Shown here: piece after piece, positions 27,702-35,328 of the stretch
Numbering within the stretch: position 1 is the first letter of the stretch
Layout of the letters: each line of letters opens with the position of its first letter
Origin: Chitinophaga fulva
Lineage (GTDB): Bacteria; Bacteroidota; Bacteroidia; Chitinophagales; Chitinophagaceae
Length of the DNA stretch: 64,000 nt
Assembly (NCBI RefSeq): GCF_012927205.1
Contig: NZ_JABBGC010000001.1
Span: 3,410,810-3,474,809 of the forward strand
Reading direction: 5' to 3'
The notes under the pieces: generated by a model
What the model was told of the DNA's origin: nothing
What the model saw: only the letters and a program-made list of their open reading frames with translations
The model's database searches: none
Program-made: the position numbers and the translations under genes

Positions 27702-27753
27702 TAACGGTCACGCCAATACGTAATCATGACCGGCACTGACCGGAAAGATACCG

Positions 27754-27783
27754 CCCCGGGGCCTTTGTGGTGCCCGGGGTTTT
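27754..27783 (+). terminator. rho-independent terminator of bshB1
   Basis: A perfect 7-bp GC stem (27754-27760 with 27773-27779) and a 12-base loop are followed by TTTTG, 52 bp past the bshB1 stop. Confidence 0.7.
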
Positions 27784-27848
27784 GTATTATATTGGATTGA
27801 CAGGATATGCTGATTGTTTCATTCCCTTCGGGGCAAATCAACCAAAAT

Positions 27849-28754
27849 ATGCAAAAGATCATCTTTTTCCTCTTTTTCGCTATCATATTGCAGCGTGCCT
27901 CTGCGCAGCAGACAGACAAGCGGTTGTATGACAAACTGGCGCCATTGCTGGCGGCGCACCGCGGTCAGGCTGGCGTATATGTCCATCACCTGAAAACCGG
28001 CAGTACGGTGGCTATAAACGCCGATACGGTATTTCCCACGGCCAGCATGGTGAAAATGGCGATACAGGTGGGTGTTTTTAACAAGTTACAGGAAGGGGCG
28101 TTGCAGTACCGTCAGTTGTTGACCTACCGCGATTCGCTGTTGTACCCGGGAGATGACATCCTCGGTTCTTTCCGTGACAGCCAGCAGGTGACGCTGGACA
28201 AGGTGGTGATGCTGATGCTGACGATGAGTGACAATACCGCCAGTTTGTGGTTGCAGGCGCTGGCTGGGGGAGGGGCGCAGATCAATACGTGGCTGGAGGC
28301 GCATGGCTTTGCGCATACGCGGGTCAATTCCCGGACGCCGGGTAGGGCAGGGGACTGGAAAATGTATGGCTGGGGGCAAACCACTCCGCGGGAGATGGCC
28401 ACGCTGATGGCGCAGATTTACAAGGGGGAAGTTGTCAGCCATGCGGCGAGTGAGCGGATGTACCGTAACCTGACCCGTAATTTCTGGGATACAGAAGGGT
28501 TGCGGATGGTGCCTCCGAATATCCGTACCGCCTCCAAAAACGGGGCGGTGGACGCGTCCAGGTCTGAAGTGGTCCTGGTAAATGCGCCGCACGGCGACTA
28601 TGTGTATTGCATCATTACAAAAAACAACGCAGATGAGCGTTGGGACCGGGATAACGAGGCTTGGGAACTGTTAAGGAAAGTAGGGGGTGCAATATGGCAG
28701 CATTACGAACCAAACAGCAAATGGAGTCCTGACCCCGGTCTGGGGCGGTATTGA
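27849..28754 (+). CDS. serine beta-lactamase-fold protein (class A-like), exported
   Basis: The product has the class A beta-lactamase/penicillin-binding fold. The Met at 27849 (MQKIIFFLFFAIIL) is chosen because it gives a signal peptide ending near RASAQ; a longer frame to 27807 exists. Numbered from there, the active-site residues are Ser66-x-x-Lys69 (SMVK), Ser127-Asp-Asn129 (SDN), and Lys230-Asn-Gly232 in place of the usual KTG or KSG. The omega-loop Glu that activates the hydrolytic water in class A enzymes is not seen; the region reads SRTPGRAGDWKMYGW. It may therefore be a transpeptidase-like or other serine hydrolase rather than an antibiotic-degrading enzyme. Confidence 0.8.
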   Translation: MQKIIFFLFFAIILQRASAQQTDKRLYDKLAPLLAAHRGQAGVYVHHLKTGSTVAINADTVFPTASMVKMAIQVGVFNKLQEGALQYRQLLTYRDSLLYPGDDILGSFRDSQQVTLDKVVMLMLTMSDNTASLWLQALAGGGAQINTWLEAHGFAHTRVNSRTPGRAGDWKMYGWGQTTPREMATLMAQIYKGEVVSHAASERMYRNLTRNFWDTEGLRMVPPNIRTASKNGAVDASRSEVVLVNAPHGDYVYCIITKNNADERWDRDNEAWELLRKVGGAIWQHYEPNSKWSPDPGLGRY

Positions 28755-28779
28755 TCGGCACAATGGGACCGGCTAAACA

Positions 28780-28905
28780 CTAGATGAACAGATCTTTGGT
28801 AGCGTCAAATTCATCCTGTTTGATGATGCTGTTTTTAATAAACGGAATCAAAGCTAGTCCAATCGTAATAATCACCAGTAATACGTATTTTTTTTTCATT
28901 TCCAT
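28780..28905 (-). CDS. 41-residue single-helix membrane protein
   Basis: This short open frame reads MEMKKKYVLLVIITIGLALI, then PFIKN, and ends KQDEFDATKDLFI. It has a positively charged start, one strongly hydrophobic helix (residues 7-23) and a charged acidic tail, the layout of a small inner-membrane protein. No homolog is recognised. It stands alone between the beta-lactamase-fold gene and the ahpC promoter region. The coding call is supported by composition only. Confidence 0.55.
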   Translation of the reverse strand: MEMKKKYVLLVIITIGLALIPFIKNSIIKQDEFDATKDLFI

Positions 28906-29094
28906 GCTGTTGTTTAATTTAAAAATCTCTGCTTATATAACTAAATAACGTGCCAAAAAGTTACAGAAATGGCATTAAAATGTTAAGTCCGGGAGATTTT
29001 TTTTGATTATAGGGAAAACGGGTGCGGATATCCTTCCTGTGCCTGCTAAAAGGAACATATATAGACAAACTCAATGTCACATTTTAAAAATCTA

Positions 29095-29126
29095 TTTGAC
29101 TAATAATGAATGTAAAGTGATCTTTG
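29095..29126 (+). promoter_or_regulatory. promoter of ahpC
   Basis: TTTG at 29095-29098 and GATCTTTG at 29119-29126 are separated by exactly 20 bp, matching the Bacteroidota consensus TTTG-N19-21-TAnnTTTG except for the first -7 base. The predicted start of transcription is near 29133, 47 bp before the ATG. Nothing else is seen in the 28906-29094 gap. Confidence 0.7.
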
Positions 29127-29179
29127 CGCCGGTAATTGATACAATGCCTTGTCTGTAAATCAAAAATCGATATAGAATT

Positions 29180-29734
29180 ATGAAAAATGTTATTTTATCC
29201 GTAGGGTCTGAGTTTCCCGAATTCAAAAAAACGTCTGTTGTTTCCATCGAAAAGGGTAAAGAGTTTTATGATCTGTCTTCCGAAGAGCTGAAAGCTTCTG
29301 GCAAATGGATGGTGATGTTCTGGTGGCCTAAGGATTTTACTTTTGTTTGTCCTACTGAAATCGCCGAATTCAACAAACACTCCCAGGATTTCGCTGACCG
29401 TGACGCGGTACTGATCGGTGCTTCTACTGACAGCGAGTTTGTACACGCTGCCTGGAGAAGAGACCACGAAGATCTGCGTGATCTGAAATTCCCAATGCTG
29501 GCTGACACTTCCAAATCCCTGGCTACTGAACTGGGTATCCTGGAATCCAACGAAAAGGTGGCTTACCGTGCTACTTACATTGTAGATCCTCAGGGTATCG
29601 TACGTTGGGTGTCCCTGTACGACCTGTCTGTAGGCCGTAACGTAAAAGAAGTACTGCGTGTACTGGATGCACTGCAGACAGATGAGCTGTGCCCTTGCAA
29701 CTGGAACAAAGGCGAAGCTACCCTGGCTGTTTAA
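29180..29734 (+). CDS. ahpC: AhpC-type peroxiredoxin (AhpD-linked)
   Basis: The enzyme reduces hydrogen peroxide and alkyl hydroperoxides in the cytoplasm. The 184 residues carry the peroxidatic Cys57 in FTFVCPTEIAEFN. The C-terminus has Cys171 and Cys173 in ELCPCNWNKG, an arrangement like Mycobacterium AhpC (three-Cys, AhpD-reduced) rather than the typical AhpF-linked type. The gene directly downstream encodes an AhpD-like CxxC protein, which fits. A clear promoter precedes it and a 13-bp hairpin separates it from ahpD, so full-length and shorter transcripts are likely. Confidence 0.92.
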   Translation: MKNVILSVGSEFPEFKKTSVVSIEKGKEFYDLSSEELKASGKWMVMFWWPKDFTFVCPTEIAEFNKHSQDFADRDAVLIGASTDSEFVHAAWRRDHEDLRDLKFPMLADTSKSLATELGILESNEKVAYRATYIVDPQGIVRWVSLYDLSVGRNVKEVLRVLDALQTDELCPCNWNKGEATLAV

Positions 29735-29755
29735 TTTTATTTGAATAATAATCCG

Positions 29756-29789
29756 CAAAGCAGCAAAGAGTCCTTTGCTGCTTTGTTTT
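29756..29789 (+). terminator. terminator-like hairpin between ahpC and ahpD
   Basis: A perfect 13-bp stem (CAAAGCAGCAAAG, 29756-29768, with 29773-29785), a 4-base loop and a following TTTT form a strong intrinsic terminator 19 bp before the ahpD start. If transcription passes it partially, ahpC would be made in excess over ahpD. Confidence 0.75.
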
Positions 29790-29807
29790 AAATAAACGGA
29801 ATAAATT

Positions 29808-30395
29808 ATGTTTGCAACTACCAATCAGGATACGGCTGTTCAACTGCTGGAGGCCGTGGGCCTTGCAGGAATCACCCCATCCGCAAGCCTGCAGGCGCTG
29901 GTGAATGCCGATGCGCGTTACCTGAAAGACTTAAAGATAAACGTTACCAATGCCCTGAACGCGGGCACACTGACCAAAAAAGAAGCTTACCTGATCGGGG
30001 TGGCTGTGGCGGTCAACGATAAACAGCCTGTGCTGCAGGCTTCCTTTGAGAAACTGGCCACCGCTGAAGGTGCTACCGAAAAGGAAATTGCAGAAGTGAT
30101 CAGCTGTACCTCCCTGATGAGCGCCAATAACGTGTTTTACCGTTTCCGTCACTTCGTCAATAAAGAGTTTTATACCGCTACTCCCGCTGGTATCCGGATG
30201 AGCATTATGGCCAACCCGGTAATCGGCAAAGAATTTTTTGAGCTGTTGAGTTTGGTGGTATCTGCTTTGAATGGATGCGAAATGTGCGTAACTTCGCATG
30301 AAGAAGCCGTACTGAAACAAGGTACAGAACAGCTCCGTGTGTTGGAAGCGGTTCGTCTTGGTGCTGTACTGCGTAGTCTGGTCGTATTGTTATAA
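29808..30395 (+). CDS. ahpD: AhpD-like carboxymuconolactone decarboxylase-fold reductase
   Basis: The product is predicted to pass electrons to AhpC via a redox-active CxxC. The 195 residues end with the family site Cys157-x-x-Cys160 followed by His164 (GCEMCVTSHE), and the helix SLMSANNVFYRFRHF is typical. The position right after ahpC matches the mycobacterial ahpC-ahpD pair, where AhpD is reduced by a lipoyl-containing complex; that partner is not in this window. Length is slightly above the roughly 175 residues of AhpD. Confidence 0.88.
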   Translation: MFATTNQDTAVQLLEAVGLAGITPSASLQALVNADARYLKDLKINVTNALNAGTLTKKEAYLIGVAVAVNDKQPVLQASFEKLATAEGATEKEIAEVISCTSLMSANNVFYRFRHFVNKEFYTATPAGIRMSIMANPVIGKEFFELLSLVVSALNGCEMCVTSHEEAVLKQGTEQLRVLEAVRLGAVLRSLVVLL

Positions 30396-30547
30396 AATTT
30401 ATATAAAAAATATTGACCTCGTCCGGACAGATGTAAATTTGTCCTGCAACAATTGATAATCAATGGTTTGCACTGTGTTGGTTTTCTTACTTGACACCTG
30501 GGATTAAACGGGTTTAGCCAGATTGTGAATAAATTCATCTAATAATA

Positions 30548-30579
30548 TTTGCAAAATCAATAAAAAAGTTTGACTTTTG
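30548..30579 (+). promoter_or_regulatory. promoter of the rpmB-rpmG operon
   Basis: TTTG at 30548-30551 and GACTTTTG at 30572-30579 are separated by 20 bp, a good match to the Bacteroidota promoter. Transcription would start near 30586, only about 15 bases before the rpmB ATG. The rest of the gap 30396-30547 shows nothing else. Confidence 0.7.
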
Positions 30580-30600
30580 CATTCCTAAATTTTTTAAATC

Positions 30601-30837
30601 ATGGCAAGAGTATGTCAGGTGACAGGAAAGAAGCCGATTACAGGTCACCATGTTTCCTTCTCCAACATTAAGACAAAGAGAAGGTTTCTGCCCAACCTGC
30701 AGAAAAAGCGCTTTTTCCTCGCGGAAGAAGACAAATGGATATCTTTGAAGGTATCTGCTGACGGTTTAAGAACCATCAACAAAAGAGGTTTGTATGCAGT
30801 AGTCAAAGAATTGCGTGCAGCTGGTACGGAAATCTAA
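30601..30837 (+). CDS. rpmB: 50S ribosomal protein L28
   Basis: The product is a component of the large ribosomal subunit. The 78 residues begin [20 protein letters not shown] and continue with [19 protein letters not shown], typical of L28, rich in Lys and Arg. It heads a compact block with rpmG and a DUF4295 gene, an arrangement usual in Bacteroidota. A good promoter precedes it. Confidence 0.97.
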   Translation: MARVCQVTGKKPITGHHVSFSNIKTKRRFLPNLQKKRFFLAEEDKWISLKVSADGLRTINKRGLYAVVKELRAAGTEI

Positions 30838-30868
30838 TTCTAAAGGACTCACTTAATTTGTATACAAA

Positions 30869-31051
30869 ATGGCAAAAAAAGGTAACAGAGTACAGGTAAT
30901 TCTGGAATGTACAGAGCATAAAACCTCTGGTCAACCCGGAACTTCCCGTTATATCTCCAACAAAAACAAAAAGAACACTCCTGAGCGTCTGGAGTTGAAA
31001 AAGTACAATCCTATTCTCAGGAAAGTGACTGTACACAAAGAAATTAAATAA
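30869..31051 (+). CDS. rpmG: 50S ribosomal protein L33
   Basis: The product is a small component of the large ribosomal subunit. The 60 residues read [18 protein letters not shown], with [20 protein letters not shown], and end in the [10 protein letters not shown] family tail. Only one of the four zinc-ligand Cys positions of zinc-type L33 is present (Cys14), so it is the non-zinc form. It lies 31 bp after rpmB. Confidence 0.97.
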   Translation: MAKKGNRVQVILECTEHKTSGQPGTSRYISNKNKKNTPERLELKKYNPILRKVTVHKEIK

Positions 31052-31121
31052 GTAATTGTGAAATGGTGAATGGCTGTTCTGGATAGCCATAGCGCCATTA
31101 GACCATAAAAACAATAATACA

Positions 31122-31295
31122 ATGGCAAAAGCAGCTTCAAAGAACTCGAAAGTAAAAGATGCTAAGGCAGCAGCTGAATCTAAAGTGTGGACTAAGGTAA
31201 TCAGAGCGGTACGTTCTCCTAAAACCGGTGCATATACTTTCAAAGAAGCAATTGTGCACAAGGACAAAGTTCAAGAGCACATTAATCAAAAGTAA
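31122..31295 (+). CDS. DUF4295 family small basic protein
   Basis: The product is a 57-residue basic protein found next to rpmB-rpmG in Bacteroidota. It starts MAKAASKNSKVKDAK and contains the conserved core VWTKVIRAVRSPKTGAYTFK. The Lys-rich composition and the position between rpmG and ftsY suggest a ribosome-associated role, which is inference. A strong terminator follows 22 bp downstream. Confidence 0.9.
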   Translation: MAKAASKNSKVKDAKAAAESKVWTKVIRAVRSPKTGAYTFKEAIVHKDKVQEHINQK

Positions 31296-31317
31296 TTCGG
31301 CTTTACTAATAATACTG

Positions 31318-31347
31318 AAAAGCTGTCCCCTTAAAGGACAGCTTTTT
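31318..31347 (+). terminator. rho-independent terminator of the rpmB operon
   Basis: An 11-bp perfect stem (AAAAGCTGTCC, 31318-31328, with 31336-31346) and a 7-base loop are followed by a T-run. It ends the rpmB-rpmG-DUF4295 block, so ftsY has its own promoter or depends on read-through. Confidence 0.85.
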
Positions 31348-31529
31348 GTGTTGTTACCAGGCGTGTCCCTCAATATTACCATAAGATTGTCTCTTTATCC
31401 CCTTGGGTGCGATTGTTAACACAAAAGCTGTATTTTAGCAGCCTGTTTGGAACAGTTCGAATGCTGCCTGCCAGCACCCGGATAATGCAGATAAGGGAAT
31501 CAAAGATTCCAGCCCAATTAAACTAAACT

Positions 31530-32492
31530 ATGAGCTTTTTCAACAAACTATTTTCCAGGGAAAAGAAGGAAAGCCTTGATCAGGGGTTACAGAAAACCAA
31601 AGAAAGCTTTCTCAGTAAGATAGGACGTGCCATCGCCGGTAAGTCGACCGTAGACACCGAAGTACTGGACAACCTGGAAGAAGCCCTGGTTTCTGCCGAT
31701 GTGGGCGTTGATACAACGGTTAAAATCATTGACAGGATCGAACAACGGGTAGCTAAGGACAAATATCTGGGAACCAGTGAGTTAAGCAGATTGCTGAAGG
31801 AGGAGATTGCAGCTATCCTGGTGGATGCGCCCGATAGCGGCTTCCGCGAATTTGATGTTCCCGCCGGTAAAAAGCCTTATGTGATCATGGTCGTAGGGGT
31901 GAACGGAGTAGGGAAGACCACCACTATTGGTAAACTGGCATATAATTTCAAGAAAGCCGGCAAATCCGTACTGTTGGGCGCTGCCGATACTTTCCGTGCC
32001 GCCGCCGTAGATCAGCTGACCATCTGGAGCGAACGCGCAGATGTGCCTATCGTGAAACAACAAATGGGTTCCGACCCCGGTGCAGTAGCTTTTGATACGG
32101 TACAAAGCGGCGCTGCCCGTGATGTGGACGTGATCATCGTAGATACCGCCGGTCGTTTGCATAACAAAGCCCACCTGATGGATGAGCTGGGAAAGATTAA
32201 ACGGGTCATGAAAAAAGTAATTCCCGATGCTCCCCATGAGGTTTTACTGGTATTGGACGGTTCTACCGGACAAAATGCCGTGGAACAGGCCCGTCAGTTC
32301 ACCGCTGCCACTGAAGTGACTGCATTGGCTATCACCAAACTGGATGGTACCGCTAAAGGCGGGGTAGTACTGGCCATCGCCAATCAATTCAAAATCCCGG
32401 TAAAATATATCGGTATCGGGGAAAAAATGGAAGATTTGCAAGTCTTTGATAAAGAAGCGTTTGTAGAAACACTCTTTAGTCTAAATGATTGA
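31530..32492 (+). CDS. ftsY: signal recognition particle receptor FtsY
   Basis: The GTPase docks ribosome-SRP complexes at the inner membrane during co-translational protein targeting. The 320 residues have a short N domain and the GTPase NG domain: P-loop GVNGVGKTT (123-131), AADTFRAAAVDQLTIW, DTAGRLHNK and the guanine-binding ITKLDGTAKGG. The acidic N-terminal A domain of E. coli FtsY is missing, as is common outside proteobacteria. It starts 234 bp after the ribosomal block, which makes an independent promoter likely. Confidence 0.96.
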   Translation: MSFFNKLFSREKKESLDQGLQKTKESFLSKIGRAIAGKSTVDTEVLDNLEEALVSADVGVDTTVKIIDRIEQRVAKDKYLGTSELSRLLKEEIAAILVDAPDSGFREFDVPAGKKPYVIMVVGVNGVGKTTTIGKLAYNFKKAGKSVLLGAADTFRAAAVDQLTIWSERADVPIVKQQMGSDPGAVAFDTVQSGAARDVDVIIVDTAGRLHNKAHLMDELGKIKRVMKKVIPDAPHEVLLVLDGSTGQNAVEQARQFTAATEVTALAITKLDGTAKGGVVLAIANQFKIPVKYIGIGEKMEDLQVFDKEAFVETLFSLND

Positions 32493-32565
32493 TTATTATA
32501 GTATTGTGTGTGCTGTTTTGAAACCTGAATCAAGCCCACTTATAATTTTACTTTAGGTAAATGAG

Positions 32566-32605
32566 ATATCCGGGCTTAACTTGTTAGCCCGGATATTTAA
32601 TTTTT
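32566..32605 (+). terminator. rho-independent terminator of ftsY
   Basis: An 11-bp perfect stem (ATATCCGGGCT, 32566-32576, with 32586-32596) and a 9-base loop are followed by the T-rich TTAATTTTT. It lies about 75 bp after the ftsY stop. Confidence 0.75.
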
Positions 32606-32706
32606 GGCCACGTTTTCGCTCTTTACATTTTGTCCGTTTATAAGTCTGCATTTGTTACATTTGAATTATAGTATTTTTTTGTAATCCTACTTAACAATTC
32701 GTAGTT

Positions 32707-33588
32707 ATGATCATAAACAACATAGACCGAGTTGACGACATCACACCTGAGGAGTTTCGCAAAAATTATTACTTACCCCGTAAACCCGTTGTCATCTCAG
32801 CAGCAGGGCTGAGTAAACAATCACCTGCCTACAGCAAATGGACCTGGGACTACTTCAAGCATATTGTCGGGGACAAGAAGGTGGGCGTTTACAATAATGA
32901 ACGTGCCGGAGCCAATACGCTGGTGAATGGAGCGGATGACTACATTACCTTCGGAGAATATATTGATATGGTGAAAAAGGGCCCGGTACAACTGCGGATA
33001 TTCCTGTTCAATATTTTTCAACACGCCCCCCAACTGGTACAGGATGTTGTTTGGCCCGACCAGTACGCCAAAGGTTTTCTCAAAAAATACCCCATGCTGT
33101 TTGTCGGCGGAGCCGGGTCAGTGGCACATATGCACTATGACATCGACATGTCGCATATCTTCCATACCCAGTTCATTGGCCGTAAGCGGGTATTGTTGCT
33201 GGAGAATAAACAGTCGCCCTACATCTACCGCATGCCTTTTACCGTGGAGAGCGCTGCTTCCTTTGTCAACTGGCATGAAAAGCTCGATGAGGAACAGTAT
33301 CCGGCGTTAGCGCATGCCCAAGGGCTGACAACTATACTGGACCATGGTGATACCCTCTTTATGCCGGGTGGCTACTGGCATCATATGGAATATATGGATG
33401 GCGGCTTTGCCATGAGCCTTCGTGCTCTGGACGACCTGGCCGGTAAGCTCAACGGGCTATACCATATAGTGGGTCTCCGGGGCATCAATAACCTGATGAT
33501 CAAACTGGCGCCACAATGGTGGTACCACAAAAAACGCGAACTGGCCTACCAGCGCGCTGATAAGACCCTTTCTCATTTAGCCATCTAA
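32707..33588 (+). CDS. JmjC-like cupin (cupin_8) oxygenase
   Basis: The product is a predicted Fe(II)/2-oxoglutarate-dependent oxygenase of the cupin_8/JmjC-like type. The 293 residues include a metal site His-x-Asp in VAHMHYDIDMSHIFHTQF, near residues 138-155, and a distal His in FMPGGYWHHMEYM near 220-232. It starts with RKPVVISAAGLSKQSPAYSK, the PVVI-like edge that often precedes the fold. The substrate, perhaps a protein side chain, is unknown. It stands alone, followed by a large inverted repeat. Confidence 0.82.
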   Translation: MIINNIDRVDDITPEEFRKNYYLPRKPVVISAAGLSKQSPAYSKWTWDYFKHIVGDKKVGVYNNERAGANTLVNGADDYITFGEYIDMVKKGPVQLRIFLFNIFQHAPQLVQDVVWPDQYAKGFLKKYPMLFVGGAGSVAHMHYDIDMSHIFHTQFIGRKRVLLLENKQSPYIYRMPFTVESAASFVNWHEKLDEEQYPALAHAQGLTTILDHGDTLFMPGGYWHHMEYMDGGFAMSLRALDDLAGKLNGLYHIVGLRGINNLMIKLAPQWWYHKKRELAYQRADKTLSHLAI

Positions 33589-33600
33589 ATATTTAGATAT

Positions 33601-33766
33601 TTTATTATTTTATTTACGGATTTTGAGATTTTTTGATTTGGGAATTTAACCGGAACATTGAATAACATTAATTTGTCAATTTAAATATTTATATATAAAT
33701 GTTGGTCTTCGACCTGGCTAAATTCCCCAATCCCCAAATCTCAAAATCCGTAAATCCAATGATAAA
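33601..33766. repeat. large intergenic inverted repeat, 48-bp arms
   Basis: Left arm 33601-33648 and the reverse complement of right arm 33719-33766 match at 41 of 48 positions, including a run of 20 identical bases. The right side continues with three 8-bp tandem units of the type CCAAATA (33769-33793). The 33589-33943 gap is otherwise filled by the rimO leader. Confidence 0.85.
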
Positions 33767-33800
33767 ATGACCAAATAGCCAAATAACCAAATAATTTCCC

Positions 33801-33808
33801 TACCTTTG
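33801..33808 (+). promoter_or_regulatory. -7 box upstream of rimO
   Basis: TACCTTTG matches the Bacteroidota -7 consensus exactly and directly follows the inverted repeat. No TTTG -33 box is seen at the expected distance. Transcription from here would give a leader of about 130 bases before the rimO start. Confidence 0.45.
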
Positions 33809-33943
33809 CACCTTCCTTACTCAACCCCCACTAAGGCTCAAAGTCACGTACAGTAAGTCTGCTGTTTTATACAATTAGTGTCTGTGTGTCTTCGTGGCGG
33901 TAGCGGGCCGAAAAACCGGCCGCATGCTCTAAAACATTCGCCC

Positions 33944-35251
33944 TTGAAGACGAAAACTTTAAAGAAAGACAAGGTTAACATTATTACGCTTGGTTGTTCG
34001 AAGAACATGGTAGACTCAGAAGTGCTGAGCGGGCAACTGCTGGCCAATGAGATCGATGTTGTACACGAAAGCACCAAACGGGACCACAACATCGTGGTAG
34101 TGAACACCTGTGGGTTTATCGACAAAGCCAAAGAAGAATCCATCAATACCATCCTGGAACAGGTTGAACTGAAGCAACGCGGAAAGCTGGACAAAGTATA
34201 TGTGACCGGCTGTCTGAGCGAGCGTTATCGTGGCGATCTGGAATCAGAGATCGGCGGCGTAGATGCCTGGTTTGGCACCATGGAACTGCCTCTACTCCTG
34301 AAAAAATTCGATGCTGATTACCAATCCGAACTGATCGGCGAACGTTTATTGAGCACACCTTCCCATTATGCTTATCTGAAGATCGCGGAAGGGTGTAACC
34401 GTACCTGCTCCTTTTGCGCTATTCCCCTGATGCGCGGCGGCCACGTGTCCCGCCCTATCGAGGAACTGGTGAAAGAAGCGGAAAAACTGGTCCGTTCCGG
34501 TGTAAAGGAAATCATGCTGATCGCGCAGGAGCTCACCTATTATGGCCTGGACCTGTATAAACAGCGCCGCCTGGCCGATCTTATGCGCGCACTGGCCCAG
34601 GTGGAAGGCCTGGAATGGATACGCCTGCACTATGCTTATCCCACCAAATTCCCGATGGAAGTGCTTGATGTGATGAACGAGTTCCCTAACATCTGCAACT
34701 ACCTCGATATGCCTTTGCAGCATGCTTCCAATGCCATGCTCAAAGCCATGAAACGCCAGATCACCCGCGAGGAAATCGAAGAGCTGGTCCACCAGATCCG
34801 CGCCAAAGTACCCGGTATCTGTCTCCGTACCACCCTTATCGCCGGCTTCCCCGGTGAAACGGAAGACGATGTGGAAGAACTGAAAGGCTTCCTGGAAAGA
34901 ATGCGTTTCGACAGAGTGGGTGTATTTACATACAGCCATGAAGAAGGAACCAGCGCTTATGAGCTGGAAGACAATATCCCTGCCGAAGAGAAAGAAAGAA
35001 GAGCACAGGAGATCATGGAAGTACAGCAGGAAATCTCCCTGGAGAAAAACCAGGAAAGGGTAGGTAAAGTACTGAAAGTCATCGTTGACAAAAAAGAGGC
35101 AGGTAGATACCTGGCCCGCACCGAGTTCGACTCCGTGGAAGTAGACAATGAGGTGATCATCAGTACCACCAAACGCCTGAAACCCGGCGAATTTGTGAAT
35201 GTACTTATCACCAAGGCGTTTGACTACGACCTTGAAGGTGAACTGGTATAG
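33944..35251 (+). CDS. rimO: ribosomal protein S12 methylthiotransferase RimO
   Basis: The radical SAM enzyme adds a methylthio group to an Asp of ribosomal protein S12. The start is set at TTG 33944 (MKTKTLKKDKVNIITLGCSK when translated), giving 435 residues, the usual length. An in-frame ATG at 33878 would add 22 residues, RPHALKHSPLKT and neighbours, absent from typical RimO. The N-terminal cluster ligands are Cys18, Cys56 and Cys90, the radical SAM cluster ligands Cys151, Cys155 and Cys158 (CNRTCSFC), and a TRAM domain closes the protein (about 365-435). Confidence 0.93.
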   Translation: MKTKTLKKDKVNIITLGCSKNMVDSEVLSGQLLANEIDVVHESTKRDHNIVVVNTCGFIDKAKEESINTILEQVELKQRGKLDKVYVTGCLSERYRGDLESEIGGVDAWFGTMELPLLLKKFDADYQSELIGERLLSTPSHYAYLKIAEGCNRTCSFCAIPLMRGGHVSRPIEELVKEAEKLVRSGVKEIMLIAQELTYYGLDLYKQRRLADLMRALAQVEGLEWIRLHYAYPTKFPMEVLDVMNEFPNICNYLDMPLQHASNAMLKAMKRQITREEIEELVHQIRAKVPGICLRTTLIAGFPGETEDDVEELKGFLERMRFDRVGVFTYSHEEGTSAYELEDNIPAEEKERRAQEIMEVQQEISLEKNQERVGKVLKVIVDKKEAGRYLARTEFDSVEVDNEVIISTTKRLKPGEFVNVLITKAFDYDLEGELV

Positions 35252-35328
35252 AAAATATTTAAACAGCCCGCCGCCCGCAGGCGAAGGGCCTTACATGGCT
35301 CCCGACGGAGCCCGATTAATGCAAATCA

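Noticed and set aside
33815..33943. A tRNA or known riboswitch in the rimO leader
   Set aside because: No T-loop sequence, acceptor stem or riboswitch core was found; only an imperfect GC-rich hairpin is visible.
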